DNA from: Streptomyces sp. HNM0575
Lineage (GTDB): Bacteria; Actinomycetota; Actinomycetes; Streptomycetales; Streptomycetaceae
DNA: 64,000 nucleotides
Direction: 5' to 3'
Assembly (NCBI RefSeq): GCF_012726265.1
Contig: NZ_JAASAG010000010.1
Location: 248,001 to 312,000 of the forward strand
A model generated the notes under the pieces. The model was not told where the DNA came from. It did no database searches and was given only the letters and a program-made list of their open reading frames with translations. Both the position numbers and the translations under genes were made by a program. Below, one piece after another: positions 1 through 8,426 of this stretch. The first letter of the stretch is position 1; each line of letters begins with the position of its first letter.

Positions 1-46
1 CTGACGGCGCGCATACCGCAGGCCCTCACGGCCGTGCACCGCGTGA

Positions 47-89
47 GCGGGCCCGGCACCCCCGCAACGGCCGGGGGTGCCGGGCCCGC
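47..89. terminator. Strong hairpin, likely transcription terminator
   Basis: A perfect 18-bp GC stem (47-64 with 72-89) surrounds a 7-nt loop. It lies downstream of the leftward M20 peptidase gene (stop at 213) and could also end a gene entering from the left edge. No U-tract follows, as is common in actinomycetes. I see no gene in 1-212. Confidence 0.75.
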
Positions 90-212
90 GGCGTATCCGG
101 ACGCCGGGACGCGACCAGGACGGGCCGGGGCGAGCCAGGCCGGGCCAGGACGCGGGAACCCAGCCGGTCACACCCGCGGTACGGCGCGCACGCATCGGCG
201 CGGCACGGCACG

Positions 213-1337
213 TCAACTGCCGCCGCACCACCGGTCGAACAGGTGGCGGTAGATCTCCACGGCCGCCTCGGACCTGGACGCCGAGCACCACTCGTCGACG
301 ACATGGCACTGGTCGGGCTCGCCCGGCCCGAGCACGACGGTCGGCACCGGGGCGCCGCCCTCGGACGGCGAAAGCAGCCACGCCAGCACCGAGGCGTCGG
401 TGAAGTACCGGGCGGGCGGCTGAACTTCGCCGTCCTCGCCGGCGGCGGCCAGCGCCTCGCGCACGAGACCGACGAACGGATCGCGGGTGTCCGTGTCGAC
501 GGCGGGCAGGACCACGTGGTCCTCGACCCGGACGCCGTCACCGCTCAGCCCGGCGACGACGGAGCGCACGGTGTCGCCGTCCACACCCGGGACGGTGCGT
601 ACGTCGAGGAGCAGCTCCGCGAAGTCCGGCACGACGTTGGGCTGCACGCCGCCGCGCAGCAGGCCCACGTTCCCGGTCACCGGGCCGAACGCCGCATGGG
701 ACGGCCAGGAGTCGTGATCGTGCAGGGCGACGGCGGCACGGGCCAGCCGGACGACGGCGTTGTCGCCGAGCTGTGGCGCCGAGCCGTGGGCGGCGCGGCC
801 CGCGGCGGTCAGACGCATCCAGTGCGCGCCCTTGTGACCGGGCACGAGGCGGTTGGCCGTCGGCTCGGCCACGAGCAGCGGACCGCCCGGCGCGAGCGAC
901 GACCGCCGCAGACGGCGGGCGCCGGTGCAGCCGGTCTCCTCCCCCGCGGTGAGCACCAGTTGCAGGCCGCAGCAGTGGTGCGGCCGCGAGGCGTGGCCGA
1001 CGGCCGCGACGACGGAGGCGGCCACCCCCGCCTTCATGTCGCTGGTGCCGCGCCCGGTCACGCGGTCGCCGTCCCGTTCCGCGGACCACGGGTCGACGGT
1101 CCACTGGGCGGGGTCGGCGGGCACAGTGTCCAGGTGGCCGGTGACGGTGAGCGGGGCGGAGCCCGAGCCGGTGCGGGCGACGAGCTGCTCGCGCCCCTCC
1201 TCCCAGCCGGGCGTGGACACTTCGAAGCCCTCGTCGTGCAACAGGTCCGCGCACAGCGCTGCCGGCACGCCCTCACCGGAGGCCACCGTCCGCCGCCGTA
1301 CCAGCTCCGTGAGGACGTCGAGGACGGCGGCGGTCAC
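213..1337 (-). CDS. M20 family metallopeptidase (ArgE/DapE/carboxypeptidase G2-like)
   Basis: A zinc-dependent amidohydrolase of about 374 residues, probably cytoplasmic because no signal peptide is seen. The M20 metal site is visible: TGHLDTVP (His68, Asp70), the bridging aspartate in GRGTSDMKAG (Asp100), the catalytic and metal glutamates in TAGEETG (Glu133-Glu134) and a C-terminal CHVVDE histidine. The GTG start at 1337 overlaps the stop of the upstream transporter by 4 nt (GTGA), so the two are translationally coupled. The pairing suggests uptake and hydrolysis of an N-acylated amino acid or small peptide-like substrate; this is inference and the exact substrate is unknown. Confidence 0.88.
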   Translation of the reverse strand: MTAAVLDVLTELVRRRTVASGEGVPAALCADLLHDEGFEVSTPGWEEGREQLVARTGSGSAPLTVTGHLDTVPADPAQWTVDPWSAERDGDRVTGRGTSDMKAGVAASVVAAVGHASRPHHCCGLQLVLTAGEETGCTGARRLRRSSLAPGGPLLVAEPTANRLVPGHKGAHWMRLTAAGRAAHGSAPQLGDNAVVRLARAAVALHDHDSWPSHAAFGPVTGNVGLLRGGVQPNVVPDFAELLLDVRTVPGVDGDTVRSVVAGLSGDGVRVEDHVVLPAVDTDTRDPFVGLVREALAAAGEDGEVQPPARYFTDASVLAWLLSPSEGGAPVPTVVLGPGEPDQCHVVDEWCSASRSEAAVEIYRHLFDRWCGGS

Positions 1338-2647
1338 GGAAGTTCCTCGTGTGCGGTCTCGCGCAGCGTCAGGATCGTCAGGAACGCGATGGCCGCGCCG
1401 GCGGTGACGTAGACGAAGAACAGGTCGGGGTGTCCCGCCTCGGACAGGGAGGTGATCACCAGCGGCGCCGTACCGCCGAACGTCGCGACCGTGATGTTGT
1501 ACCAGGCGCCGATGCCCACTCCGCGCAGCTCGGTCGGGAACAGCTCGCTCATGATGGCCGGTGCGATGGAGGACTGGAGGGCGTACAGGCCGAGGCCCGT
1601 GCAGAAGACCACCAGCAGCTGCGGCAGCCCGGCCCCGGGGCTGATGAGCTTGGACAGCGGGATCACGAGGCAGGTCAGCGCCCCGGACCAGAGCAGCAGC
1701 TGCCGCTTGCGCCCGAACCTGTCCGACAGCACGCCGAAGGGGTACTGGAGCGCGACGAAGAGCGCCGTTCCGACCGAGAGCGCGATGAACACGTCGTTGT
1801 CGTCCGCCCCTTGGGACTTCACGGCGTACGGCGTGAGCGCGCTGAAGAACACGTAGTAGTTGAGCGTGGCCAGCAGCGTGATGCCGACCAGCTGTCCCAC
1901 GGCCTTGGGGTGCTGCGTGATCGTGGTGAGCAGGGGCCGCTTCGTGCGCACGGCCTTGCCCTTGTTCTGCTCGAACTGCTCGGTCTCCGAGATGGTGCGC
2001 CGCAGATACAGGCCGGCGATCGCGAGGAGGCCGCCCACGACGAACGGGATGCGCCATCCGTAAGTGCGCAGCTGGTCGTCGGTGAGCACGGCCGAGAGGA
2101 AGACCCCCAGCAGCGAGGCGAGCAGCAGCGAGCAGCCGGTCGATATGTAGAAGAAGGACGAGTAGCGGCCCCGGCGGCCCAGGGGAGCGATCTCGGCCAG
2201 GTACGCGGAGGCGTTGGAGACCTCGCCGCCGAGCGACATGCCCTGGGCGATACGGGCCAGCAGGAGCAGGACGGGAGCCAGCCAGCCGACCTGCTCGTAG
2301 GTGGGCAGCACGCCTATCGCCAGCGAGCCGCCCGCCATCATCAGGATGGTGATGATCATGGCCGCCTTGCGGCCGCGGACGTCGGCCAGCCGTCCCAGCA
2401 GCCACCCGCCGACCGGTCGGAAGAAGAAGGCGACCGCATACGTCGCCGTCGTGTTCACCAGGGCGAGCTCGGGATTGTCGCCGGGAAAGAACTGCGTCGC
2501 GAAGTAGATGAGGAACGTCGCGTAGACGGTCCAGTCGTACCACTCGATGGCGTTGCCGATGCTGGCCGCGACAAGGGTCCTGACCGGCAGCCTGTGCGGG
2601 CCCGTACCGGCGGTGGTCGCCGCCGCGTCCTTCCTGATGTCACTCAT
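1334..2647 (-). CDS. MFS transporter, metabolite:H+ symporter type
   Basis: A membrane permease of about 437 residues with roughly twelve hydrophobic segments. The N-terminal GNAIEWYDWTVYA and the loop DVRGRKAA followed by ARIAQGMSLGGE are typical of the metabolite:H+ symporter family (ProP/KgtP/ShiA-like). The chosen ATG at 2647 gives MSDIRKDAAA and removes an 18-residue upstream extension. The gene is first in a coupled pair with the M20 peptidase, so it probably imports that enzyme's substrate, a carboxylate or acylated amino acid. The substrate itself cannot be read from sequence. Confidence 0.9.
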   Translation of the reverse strand: MSDIRKDAAATTAGTGPHRLPVRTLVAASIGNAIEWYDWTVYATFLIYFATQFFPGDNPELALVNTTATYAVAFFFRPVGGWLLGRLADVRGRKAAMIITILMMAGGSLAIGVLPTYEQVGWLAPVLLLLARIAQGMSLGGEVSNASAYLAEIAPLGRRGRYSSFFYISTGCSLLLASLLGVFLSAVLTDDQLRTYGWRIPFVVGGLLAIAGLYLRRTISETEQFEQNKGKAVRTKRPLLTTITQHPKAVGQLVGITLLATLNYYVFFSALTPYAVKSQGADDNDVFIALSVGTALFVALQYPFGVLSDRFGRKRQLLLWSGALTCLVIPLSKLISPGAGLPQLLVVFCTGLGLYALQSSIAPAIMSELFPTELRGVGIGAWYNITVATFGGTAPLVITSLSEAGHPDLFFVYVTAGAAIAFLTILTLRETAHEELP

Positions 2648-2783
2648 TGGCGCTCCGTATGTGTGAGAGCCCCCGATAAATTGGTCGAATGGCCGAGCCA
2701 AAGTAGCAGCGCCGGTACTTTCCGGCCAGAGTCGATTCCGACCGGCCTGTTTTCCGTCATGACGCCGCCGGAGACGGGACTCA

Positions 2784-2819
2784 CTTCAGTCCCTGCTTCA
2801 GTCCCTACTTCAGCCCCTG
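2784..2819 (-). repeat. Three 12-bp repeats spanning the protease stop codon
   Basis: Three consecutive 12-bp copies on the minus strand would encode QGLK. The first copy ends the protease; in the second copy the CAG is TAG and forms its stop; the third copy is followed by TGA (2781-2783). The reading frame therefore continues as GLKQGLK after the TAG. This looks like repeat expansion or a nonsense mutation in a terminal repeat. Confidence 0.75.
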
Positions 2820-3509
2820 CGCCTTTGCGTTGGCGATCAGCTGCTTGATGCCGTTCACGTCGTAGGCGAGGAGCTTGCCCTTGTTGGCGGTCGTGCCGTA
2901 GCCGCCGTTGGGCGAGCACATGACCGGCTTGTTGCCGTAGCTCGTGGCGACGCACTCCCCGGGCTCGACGGTGCCGTCCTTGTCGATGTCGCGGTTCGGG
3001 TGGTCGAGGCCGAGGGCATGCAGCATCTCGTGCACGACGGTGTTCCTGAGCACGTGGTCCTTGACGGGCCAAGTCCCGTCCCAGTATTCGGAGTCGATGG
3101 CCACGAGACCGCCGCGGCCGAGGCCGCCGGGCTGATTGGGACAGGGCATGGCCTGGGACCAGCCGGGGGTGCCGAGCGGCCGGTACATCTCCATGAACTG
3201 GATGTGGTAGGCCGGGCCGCAGGCCGACGGGTCGTTGGCTTCGACGCCGCCGGTCCTGAGGTGCAGTCCCGCGGCGTTGACCTGGGAGACGGCTGCCGTC
3301 AGATACGGCGTGTAGCGCTTCCGCATCGCCTCCGTCCCGAACGTGATCGTGTACGTCTTCGAGGGGGACGCGGAGGTGACGCCGAGCTCGGAGGTGAGCT
3401 TCCAGCCGGTGCCCTTGGTGGCGACGCTCGCGGCGCTGACGGGGGTGGCGGTGCAGGCCGCGACCGCGATCAGGGCGCCGGCGACGACGATGCAGGAGCG
3501 CTTGAGCAT
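2805..3509 (-). CDS. Secreted zinc metalloprotease, metzincin-like (putative lipoprotein)
   Basis: A 234-residue exported protein. Residues 1-26 form a signal peptide with a possible lipobox VAAC ending at Cys19. The motif HEMLHALGLDH at 160-170 fits HExxHxxGxxH of metzincin proteases (His160, Glu161, His164, His170), and PVMCS about 25 residues later could be the Met-turn. Cysteines at 97, 123 and further on suggest disulfides. The size is close to matrixin/snapalysin-like enzymes of streptomycetes. It stands alone, with no obvious partner; the frame continues past its TAG in a 12-bp repeat. Confidence 0.85.
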   Translation of the reverse strand: MLKRSCIVVAGALIAVAACTATPVSAASVATKGTGWKLTSELGVTSASPSKTYTITFGTEAMRKRYTPYLTAAVSQVNAAGLHLRTGGVEANDPSACGPAYHIQFMEMYRPLGTPGWSQAMPCPNQPGGLGRGGLVAIDSEYWDGTWPVKDHVLRNTVVHEMLHALGLDHPNRDIDKDGTVEPGECVATSYGNKPVMCSPNGGYGTTANKGKLLAYDVNGIKQLIANAKAQGLK

Positions 3510-3701
3510 GAGCTTCCTTATGTAGTTGTGGTGGACTGCCGCGACCGCGGTGCCTTCACAGATGCTTCACAAAATGATTGCATGCTCAACTACACGAATG
3601 TGTAACGGAGTTGTCCGCGAACCGCCCCGAGCGGCCCGGCGCCTGGTCGCTGCTTCAGGCACGCACGATGAGTCCGGGCGGTGGGGCGGGTCTGTCCCGG
3701 C

Positions 3702-4316
3702 ATGACTCGAATCATCGGCGACATCTCCGTATCCCTGGACGGCTTCGTCACCGGGCCCGGGCCCGGCCCGGAGAGCGGGCTGGGCACCGCCGGCGATGCC
3801 CTGCACACCTGGGCGTTCTCCGACGACCCCGACGACCGCCGGGTACTGCGCGAGGCGACCGCACGCTCGGGGGCCGTCGTGCTCGGCCGGCGGCTCTTCG
3901 ACGTGGTGGACGGGCCGAACGGCTGGGACGACACGACCGGTTACGGCGCCGGTGAGGTCGGGAAGCCCGCGTTCGTCGTGGTGACGAGTTCGCCGCCGGA
4001 GTCGGTGCGGCTCACCGAGCTTGACTGGACGTTCGTCACCACCGGTCTGGCGGACGCCGTCACCGCCGCGCGCGAGCGCGCCGAGGCGGCGTCGGCCGAC
4101 AGCGGCAAGGACCTCGACGTCGTCCTCATGGGCGGCGGCGCCACGGTCGGTTCGGCGCTCGGCGAGGGGCTCGTCGACGGGTTGGCGCTGCACCTCGCGC
4201 CCGTCGTACTGGGCGCGGGGACACCGCTGTTCACCGGTGGAGCACAGCGCAGGCTGGTCCAGCGGAGCGTGACCCCGACATCCACCGCCACGCACCTGAT
4301 CTACGACGTCCTGTGA
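3702..4316 (+). CDS. Dihydrofolate reductase / RibD C-terminal family protein
   Basis: A protein of about 204 residues with the RibD-C/DHFR fold: the N-terminal strand GDISVSLDGFVTGP, a helix ending in VVLGRRLFD, and the nucleotide-binding segment DVVLMGGGATVGSAL followed by HLAPVVLGAGTPLF. Members are NADPH-dependent reductases, most of unknown substrate; this is not the classical folate enzyme. I chose the ATG at 3702 (MTRIIGD) over an upstream GTG at 3681 because family members begin at this strand. It appears monocistronic. Confidence 0.87.
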   Translation: MTRIIGDISVSLDGFVTGPGPGPESGLGTAGDALHTWAFSDDPDDRRVLREATARSGAVVLGRRLFDVVDGPNGWDDTTGYGAGEVGKPAFVVVTSSPPESVRLTELDWTFVTTGLADAVTAARERAEAASADSGKDLDVVLMGGGATVGSALGEGLVDGLALHLAPVVLGAGTPLFTGGAQRRLVQRSVTPTSTATHLIYDVL

Positions 4317-4481
4317 CGCGTCCTCCGCGGTACGACCTCCTCCCGCCGTCCGGCCGTCTCCCACCGCTTCCCGCCTCATCCGGCTCGCGACGTCGCGCGA
4401 AGTCACTTCGGACCGTCAACTCCCGGCAGGCTTACGGGAAATCCGTTCCGGGTCTCGCCGCGGGCCCTCTACCGTGGCGAG

Positions 4482-5015
4482 GTGACAACCGAAGTGATCG
4501 TGGTCAACGGCGGGTCCAGCTCGGGGAAGTCCGGGATCATCCGCTGTCTCCAGGCCGTACTGCCGGACCCGTGGCTGGCCCTCGGCACGGACACGCTGAT
4601 CGAGGCGATGCCGGCGTCCATGAAGGCGTCGGGCGGAGGGATCGAACTGGCCGCGGACGGAGAGGTGTCCGTGGGGCCTGAGTTCCGGACGCTGGAGGCG
4701 GCCTGGATCGAGGGGGTCGCGGCGATGGCCCGCGCGGGCGCCCGTGTCGTCGTCGACGAGGTCTTCCTCGGCGGGCCGTACTCGCAGCAGCGATGGCAGA
4801 AGGCCCTGGGCGGCCTGCGGGTTCTGTGGGTGGGCGTGAGGTGCGATGCCGCGGTCGCCGCGGACCGTGAGGCCGCACGCGGCGACAGGACCGCCGGAAT
4901 GGCCGCGTCCCAGGCGGAGTCGGTCCACGAGGGCGTGGTCTACGACCTGGAAGTGGACACCACGCACGCGGAGTCGATGGCGTGCGCGCGGGCCGTCGCG
5001 GCGCATGTCACGTGA
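4482..5015 (+). CDS. CPT-like (chloramphenicol 3-O-phosphotransferase family) P-loop kinase
   Basis: A 177-residue P-loop kinase. The Walker A GGSSSGKS at residues 10-17 opens the protein, and VVVDEVFLGGP carries the conserved acidic residue of the chloramphenicol phosphotransferase family. The best studied member, from S. venezuelae, phosphorylates chloramphenicol, but most homologues have unknown substrates, so resistance is not claimed. The start is GTG at 4482 (MTTEVIVVNGG). There are no clear operon partners. Confidence 0.85.
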   Translation: MTTEVIVVNGGSSSGKSGIIRCLQAVLPDPWLALGTDTLIEAMPASMKASGGGIELAADGEVSVGPEFRTLEAAWIEGVAAMARAGARVVVDEVFLGGPYSQQRWQKALGGLRVLWVGVRCDAAVAADREAARGDRTAGMAASQAESVHEGVVYDLEVDTTHAESMACARAVAAHVT

Positions 5016-5167
5016 CCGGTGCTCCGGCGACCGGTCCGGGGGGCCGGGGCGAACTCGCCATCCTCCGTTGGAACTTGGGCGTGTCCGCCGACCGGGCCCG
5101 CGATCCGGCCGATACGGAACGACCCCGCATGCACCCGTAGTCGTCGGGCGGCGCAGCAAGGCACCAT

Positions 5168-6700
5168 GTGTGCATGCGGCATGACGCAACGTACCGATCA
5201 GCTCCTCCGCCGCCGCTGCCCAAGCGGCGGAACGCCGTGCTCAGGCTGTACGACGCACCCCTCTACCGTGACTGGGCGTTCTGGAACACCGTCGGATGGG
5301 CCCTGCTGGCCGGGATCTCCATACCGGCCACTCCTCCTACGGAGCCGAGCCCCCTGCCGCGCTGGTTGGACACGCTGCTCGCCATCGTGATGATGGTCGC
5401 CACGTTCGGAGTCGTACCTGCCTGGATCCGGCTGCCCGTGAGGCGCTGGCGTTGGCGCCGGCATGAGCGGCAGCTGCGCGAGACGGCTGCATCGCAGGGC
5501 GCGAGGGCGGGAGACGCTGCCGCTCCGGATTCCACGGCGGAGTCGCGGACGGAGCGGCAGGCGGAGCGGCCGCAGGCCGAGCCGGAGCCGGAGCCGGGAT
5601 CGGGACGGGGACCGGGCGCCGAGCGGCCCGAATCGCGGTCGGCCGCTCCGGATTCGCGGCAGTGGTCCGTACCGTCCCAGTCGGCGAGAAGGCCTGTTTG
5701 GCGGTCCGAAACGGAGACGGGCACGGAAGGCAGCGACCCCCGTGGGAATCCCCGCGACGGCGCCGAACGGCCCGCGTCGTCCGCCCAGTTGCTGACGCAC
5801 GCCCGTAATGCCCTGCCCCACCCTGCCGCCCGTGCCGTACGGATGCTCCAGCAGGCCCATACTCCGAAGGACCGGTACGAGGCCCTGCTCGACGCCGCCG
5901 AGACGCTCGCCATCACGGTCAGCGTCACTGCGGCGGCACTGCTCCAAGGGCGAGTCGAAAACCTGCCCAAGGGCCGGCGGGAAGGTCACGAGTCAGGCCT
6001 TCGGAACCTGTCCGTACTGCGAAACGCCTACTTCGGACGCGGCGCCACGTACGGAACATGGACCACGTTTCTCAGGGACCTCCAGCCGCCGGCCGCCGCA
6101 CATCCCGACTGGATGGCAAGGCTCCATGACGCCCTGAAGGACGAACCGGGCGGCGCCCAGGGAATCCTCGGGCACCTCGACGCCCTGAGGGACGAGCGCA
6201 ATCGCGCCGCACACGGCAACAAGCCCAAGAGCCAGCCCGAGTCGGCCGCACGCGTCGCCGAGTGCGCTCCTCACGTCGAAAGCGTTCTGGAGAAGGCCCG
6301 GTTCATCGAGGACGTCCCGTGGCTGTACACCATCTCCTGTGTCTACCAGCGCAGATCACGCTCTTTCGACATCGTCGCGGACTACGCGATGGGCGACCAC
6401 CCGGACTTCGAGCGCCGGACGTTCACATGGGACCGCCCCGTCGGCAATGAGATCTTCTATGCGCTGGGGCCGGACGGCCCCGTACCCCTGTCGCCCTTCG
6501 TGGCCGGCCTCTTCTGCCCGCAGTGTCATCAGGTGGAGGTCTGTTACGCGTACAAGGTCGTGCGGGGGAAGGTCGTGCAGGGGAACGTGCGGGGAAAGGG
6601 GACGGCGGTGTTCAAGAGCTTCGGACGAGGACACGAGATCGAGGCCCCGGAGATGACCGACGAGCTGCGGTCGCTTCCGGAACTGCGCAAGGCCAGGTGA
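5168..6700 (+). CDS. Unknown membrane-anchored protein with C-terminal zinc-ribbon-like segment
   Basis: A protein of about 510 residues that I do not recognise. Two hydrophobic segments near residues 35-52 and 68-85 are followed by a long low-complexity linker (about 100-220) rich in Glu, Arg, Pro and Gly. The C-terminal half is globular and mostly helical, with DALRDERNRAAHGN resembling a HEPN/abortive-infection type RN..AH element, and ends with LFCPQCHQVEVC, a possible metal knuckle. Start GTG 5168 has AAGG 5 nt upstream; ATG 5174 is an alternative. Function unknown. Confidence 0.7.
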   Translation: MCMRHDATYRSAPPPPLPKRRNAVLRLYDAPLYRDWAFWNTVGWALLAGISIPATPPTEPSPLPRWLDTLLAIVMMVATFGVVPAWIRLPVRRWRWRRHERQLRETAASQGARAGDAAAPDSTAESRTERQAERPQAEPEPEPGSGRGPGAERPESRSAAPDSRQWSVPSQSARRPVWRSETETGTEGSDPRGNPRDGAERPASSAQLLTHARNALPHPAARAVRMLQQAHTPKDRYEALLDAAETLAITVSVTAAALLQGRVENLPKGRREGHESGLRNLSVLRNAYFGRGATYGTWTTFLRDLQPPAAAHPDWMARLHDALKDEPGGAQGILGHLDALRDERNRAAHGNKPKSQPESAARVAECAPHVESVLEKARFIEDVPWLYTISCVYQRRSRSFDIVADYAMGDHPDFERRTFTWDRPVGNEIFYALGPDGPVPLSPFVAGLFCPQCHQVEVCYAYKVVRGKVVQGNVRGKGTAVFKSFGRGHEIEAPEMTDELRSLPELRKAR

Positions 6701-6794
6701 CGTCCGGCAAGAACGGCAGGACCCTCACCACCCTCAAGAGCACTACAGATCCCCTGAGTTCGGTGGGCTCAGTCCCGTCGGCAGGACACCCGGC

Positions 6795-7583
6795 TCATCG
6801 GTGGCGTGGGTCCGCGGCGGTCGTCGTCAGTGCGGTGACCAGTTCGTCGAATGCGTCGAATCGCAGGTCGAACGCGTCGGCGCTCGTCGGCGGATCACCG
6901 CCGGGCCGGTGGACGTAGGCGGTTCGCATGCCGTTCGCCCGGGCTCCGCGGAGGTCCCAGGCGTGTGCGGCCACCATGAGCGCGCGTTCCGGCGGGCATC
7001 CGGCGGTGTCGAGGGCGAGCCGGTAGACCTCCGGCGCCGGCTTGTACGCCTGGACGGTCTCGGCTGACAGGGTCTGGTGCCAGCGCAGACCCGCGTGTGC
7101 GTCGAGCCGCAGGAGCGCGGTGCGGCCGGCGTTGGAGAGGGCGAGCACGGGGAGCCGCCGCGCGAGCCGTTCGAGACCCGCGACGGAGTCGCCGAAGGGC
7201 GGCAGGCGCTGGGCCGTTGTGGCCAGGCGGGAGACGGCGGCGGGGTCGTCGATCCCCGCGTGGCCGGCGACCCGTCGGGCGGCCTCCGCGTCGATGACCG
7301 CCGTGTCGGCGTACGGGCGCTGCCCCTGCCCGATGCGTTGCTCTTCCAGCTGGACGTGCTGCTGCCATACGCCGAGCAGTTCGTCGGCGTACGCATCGAG
7401 GGCCGCGTCACCGGCAGCGGACGCGGCCCCCTCACCACCGGCACCGGCACCGGCACCGGCACCGGCGGACGCGGACAGCGCTTCGCGGATCGCCGTACGC
7501 AGCCCGCCCACGTCGTCGACCAGCGTCCCGAGGACGTCGAAGACGACGACCTCGATGTCGCGGATCCAGGCTGTCCCGGCCAT
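6795..7583 (-). CDS. HAD-superfamily hydrolase, haloacid dehalogenase type II
   Basis: A protein of about 262 residues with HAD motif I as VVVFDVLGTL (nucleophile Asp16), motif II in LALSNAGRT and motif III around AYKPAPEVYR. The form DxxGT and MVAAHAWDLRGA near the C-terminus match type II 2-haloacid dehalogenases, which hydrolyse L-2-haloacids; many such proteins act on other compounds. The ATG at 7583 has GGGAGAAGG just upstream and removes a poorly conserved leader. It is divergent from the CGNR regulator and shares the inverted-repeat region. Confidence 0.87.
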   Translation of the reverse strand: MAGTAWIRDIEVVVFDVLGTLVDDVGGLRTAIREALSASAGAGAGAGAGGEGAASAAGDAALDAYADELLGVWQQHVQLEEQRIGQGQRPYADTAVIDAEAARRVAGHAGIDDPAAVSRLATTAQRLPPFGDSVAGLERLARRLPVLALSNAGRTALLRLDAHAGLRWHQTLSAETVQAYKPAPEVYRLALDTAGCPPERALMVAAHAWDLRGARANGMRTAYVHRPGGDPPTSADAFDLRFDAFDELVTALTTTAADPRHR

Positions 7584-7617
7584 GCCTTCTCCCGTCCTCA
7601 CCGGTCGCCATCCGACC

Positions 7618-7678
7618 GTCACCACCTTGACCGGTGACGAGCTTGCACGCACACGCCGTCACCGGTCAAGATGGTGAC
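7618..7678. promoter_or_regulatory. 21-bp inverted repeat between HAD hydrolase and CGNR regulator
   Basis: Two 21-bp arms (7618-7638 and 7658-7678) are inverted copies with one mismatch, 19 nt apart. Each arm itself begins GTCACC and ends GGTGAC, so it is a partial palindrome. The arms flank or overlap the possible starts of the CGNR gene (GTG 7634 or 7679) and lie 35 nt upstream of the HAD start. This looks like a regulator operator, probably for the adjacent CGNR protein. Confidence 0.7.
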
Positions 7679-8218
7679 GTGGATTTCGCATTCGTGTCCG
7701 GCAACCCGGCCCTGGATCTGGCCGGGACCGTGGGCTTCCGCCGGGACGATCCGGTCGACATGCTGGCCACGCCCGCGGATCTCGAACGGTGGGTGGCCGC
7801 GTGTGAGGGGCTCCCCGACCGGGTCTCCGCAGACTCGGCGGCCTTCGAATCCGCAGTGGCTCTTCGGGAGGCGGTCTACCGGCTCGCACTCGACCGCGTG
7901 CTCGGCCGGTCCTTCGACCCGGGCAGCCTCAAGGTCGTCAACGACACGGCCGCCGGGCCGGTGCCCGCGGTCGAGCTCAGCGACGCGGGGCTGCGGAGGT
8001 CGGGAGATCTCCGCGCGGTGCTGGCCGAAGTGGCCAGAAGCGGCATCGCCGTGCTGGCCGACCCCGACGCCTGTTTCAAGGAGTGCGGTCGCACGCGCTG
8101 CACTCGCGTCTATCTCGACCGCTCACGAGGTGCGCGGCGCACCTGGTGCGGGATGGGCGAGTGCGGCAACCGCGTGAAGGCGGCGGCCTATCGGGCCCGC
8201 AGACGGGCCTCGGAATAG
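7634..8218 (+). CDS. CGNR zinc finger domain protein (ABATE domain), putative regulator
   Basis: A protein of up to 194 residues. The N-terminal half fits the ABATE (stress-induced) domain, with VSGNPALDLAGT near its start, and the C-terminal half is a CGNR zinc finger, with CFKECGRTRC and CGMGECGNR supplying cysteines. These proteins are regarded as transcription regulators. Two GTG starts are possible: 7634, or 7679, which begins directly at the VDFAFVSGNP core and abuts one arm of the inverted repeat; the latter would leave no room for a ribosome binding site. Confidence 0.85.
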   Translation: MTSLHAHAVTGQDGDVDFAFVSGNPALDLAGTVGFRRDDPVDMLATPADLERWVAACEGLPDRVSADSAAFESAVALREAVYRLALDRVLGRSFDPGSLKVVNDTAAGPVPAVELSDAGLRRSGDLRAVLAEVARSGIAVLADPDACFKECGRTRCTRVYLDRSRGARRTWCGMGECGNRVKAAAYRARRRASE

Positions 8219-8225
8219 CCCGAAC

Positions 8226-8244
8226 TCCCGCCAAGAGGGCGGGA
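8226..8244. terminator. Small hairpin after the CGNR gene
   Basis: A 7-bp stem (8226-8232 with 8238-8244) with a 5-nt loop lies 8 nt after the CGNR stop. The sequence from here to 8426 is GC-rich and low in complexity, with no gene seen. Confidence 0.5.
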
Positions 8245-8426
8245 ATCGGCACCGTCCGACCGGGCCGCCGGGCGCACCCGCCCGCCGAACCGGGCCCGAC
8301 CCCGTCCCGTCCGCCGAACCGACCGGGCCCCCCGGACGGGACTGCCCCGCCCGACGGGCCCGGCCGAGCCGGTTCGACCGGCTCAACCCATCCAGCCGTC
8401 GAACCGACTCCGCCGGCTCCGCCGGC

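Noticed and set aside
213..2543. One 776-codon open frame joining the M20 peptidase with sequence antisense/out of frame to the MFS gene
   Set aside because: Only the last 374 codons resemble a protein; the rest is Arg/Pro-rich shadow of the MFS gene. The GTG at 1337 is the true start.
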